This document shows, one piece after another, positions 33,299 through 34,162 of a DNA stretch of 34,162 bases (position 1 is the first letter of the stretch; each line of letters starts with the position of its first letter). The stretch spans positions 1-34,162 of IMG/VR virus record IMGVR_UViG_3300000265_000011; one strand, given 5' to 3'. The notes beneath the pieces are model-generated. The model was not told the DNA's origin, made no database searches, and saw only the letters and a program-made list of their open reading frames with translations. A program made the translations under genes and the position numbers. This DNA is from a virus.

Positions 33299-34162
33299 AT
33301 GGCACAGTGGAATAAGAATACACAAGACTTTCTAAATCAAGAAAGAAGTCTCTTTGAGGTTAATGGTGTTGCAACAAGGGACGGAAGAATAGTAGATAAC
33401 ATTAACAGATTTCCCGTAAGTATAAATCCAGATGCTTTTGGGAGAACGAGAGTATCATTGCCATTAACTTTATTTGATTCTTCACACAGATTTGCCGACA
33501 ATAATCTTTGGAGCACGGCAACTGTAACTGGAGGATCTACCAGTTTTAATGCTAGTCAAGGATTAGTTGATTTAACAGTAACTACTGTAGCAAACGCAGA
33601 AGTAGTTAGAGAAACAACAAAGGTATTTGCTTATCAGCCAGGAAAATCTCTTCTTGTAATGAGCACCTTTGTTCCAGCAACACCACAAACAAATCTTCGC
33701 CAGAGGATTGGATATTATGGTGCTAGTAATGGAATGTATTATCAACTAGATGGATTAACTCCAGCATTCGTAGAAAGAAGTTTAGTTACTGGATCAGTAA
33801 CAGAAACTCTCATTAGTCAAACTGGTGGTGTTTATGGTGCTGGTGATACTGGATGGAATGGAGATAAACTAGATGGAACTGGTCCATCTGGTCTCACACT
33901 ATCTAAAGATAAAGCACAAATTCTTTGGATGGATATTGAGTGGTTGGGACTTGGATCTGTAAGAATGGGATTTGTTATTGACGGTCAATTTATTACTTGC
34001 CACACATTCCACCACGCAAATAGAATTTCATCTACTTATATCACAACTGCTTCATTACCTTTACGATACGAGATTAAAAATACTGGTGTTACTGCTGGCG
34101 GCACTTTAAAGCAGGTTTGTTCCACAGTCATTTCTGAAGGTGGTTATGAGCTTCGTGGATTA
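33299..34162 (+). CDS. Virion structural protein, partial (cut by window end)
   Basis: An ORF opens at ATG 33299, two bases after the previous stop, and runs without a stop to the end of the window (288 codons). It starts MAQWNKNTQDFLNQERSLFE and shows blocks familiar from cyanophage structural proteins: GRTRVSLPLTLFDS, NLWSTATVTGG, VFAYQPGKSLLVMSTF, LRQRIGYYGA, QILWMDIEWLG, FVIDGQF, CHTFHHAN and ISEGGYELRG. It is a beta-rich surface protein of the virion, possibly in the tail or fibre. No catalytic motif is visible. The 3' end lies outside the window. Confidence 0.8.
   Translation, partial: MAQWNKNTQDFLNQERSLFEVNGVATRDGRIVDNINRFPVSINPDAFGRTRVSLPLTLFDSSHRFADNNLWSTATVTGGSTSFNASQGLVDLTVTTVANAEVVRETTKVFAYQPGKSLLVMSTFVPATPQTNLRQRIGYYGASNGMYYQLDGLTPAFVERSLVTGSVTETLISQTGGVYGAGDTGWNGDKLDGTGPSGLTLSKDKAQILWMDIEWLGLGSVRMGFVIDGQFITCHTFHHANRISSTYITTASLPLRYEIKNTGVTAGGTLKQVCSTVISEGGYELRGL

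Overview
The window is a piece of a T4-like myovirus genome. It most likely comes from a marine cyanophage that infects Synechococcus or Prochlorococcus. The evidence is a run of T4-type neck and baseplate genes (gp25, gp6, gp8, gp13, gp14, gp15, gp16) in cyanophage order, interleaved with small proteins and very large virion proteins typical of cyanomyoviruses. All supported genes are on the + strand, mostly end to end or overlapping by a few bases. I saw no tRNA, rRNA, integrase, IS element or CRISPR array. The assignment rests on remembered family features; no database was searched.

Left part (1-3750): an accessory, promoter-rich region. It holds a 32-bp tandem repeat block (14-120), a sigma70-like promoter and a T4-late-type box ahead of a 54-aa protein, then a second promoter whose -10 sits inside nested inverted repeats, ahead of a conserved 114-aa phage protein and a KTSC-like 73-aa protein. 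A strong hairpin terminator candidate follows. Next is a gene-free stretch with 33-bp repeats, small membrane and soluble ORFs, a GT-A-like glycosyltransferase candidate, two short overlapping ORFs, and a gene that looks internally deleted and frameshifted (pseudogene). The ORFs at 670-1302 are visibly richer in G/C-ending codons than the structural genes downstream.

Middle part (3777-27925): the baseplate block. A late-promoter box (GATAAATA) leads into gp25 and gp6. A 4167-residue giant follows in the slot T4 uses for gp7, then gp8, then a 2573-residue protein with a DUF4815-like start in the slot used for gp9/gp10. The giant carries a cupredoxin-like segment with a complete His-Cys-His-Met set, a YHYH-like domain whose signature histidines are replaced, and many copies of short beta-rich modules.

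Right part (27927-34162): two tiny linked ORFs, then gp13, gp14 and gp15 (neck and tail completion) and gp16 (small terminase). gp14 and gp15 are longer than in T4, and their extra C-terminal parts carry the same beta modules found in the baseplate giants. After gp16 the expected large terminase gp17 does not appear. Instead a late box precedes a three-part composite protein, a 107-aa protein that shares a domain with it, and a virion structural protein cut by the window end.

Together these genes build the baseplate, the neck and the first packaging component of one virion. They are probably expressed late from NATAAATA promoters at 2019, 3747 and 32072. The two sigma70-like promoters on the left may drive earlier expression of the small accessory genes.
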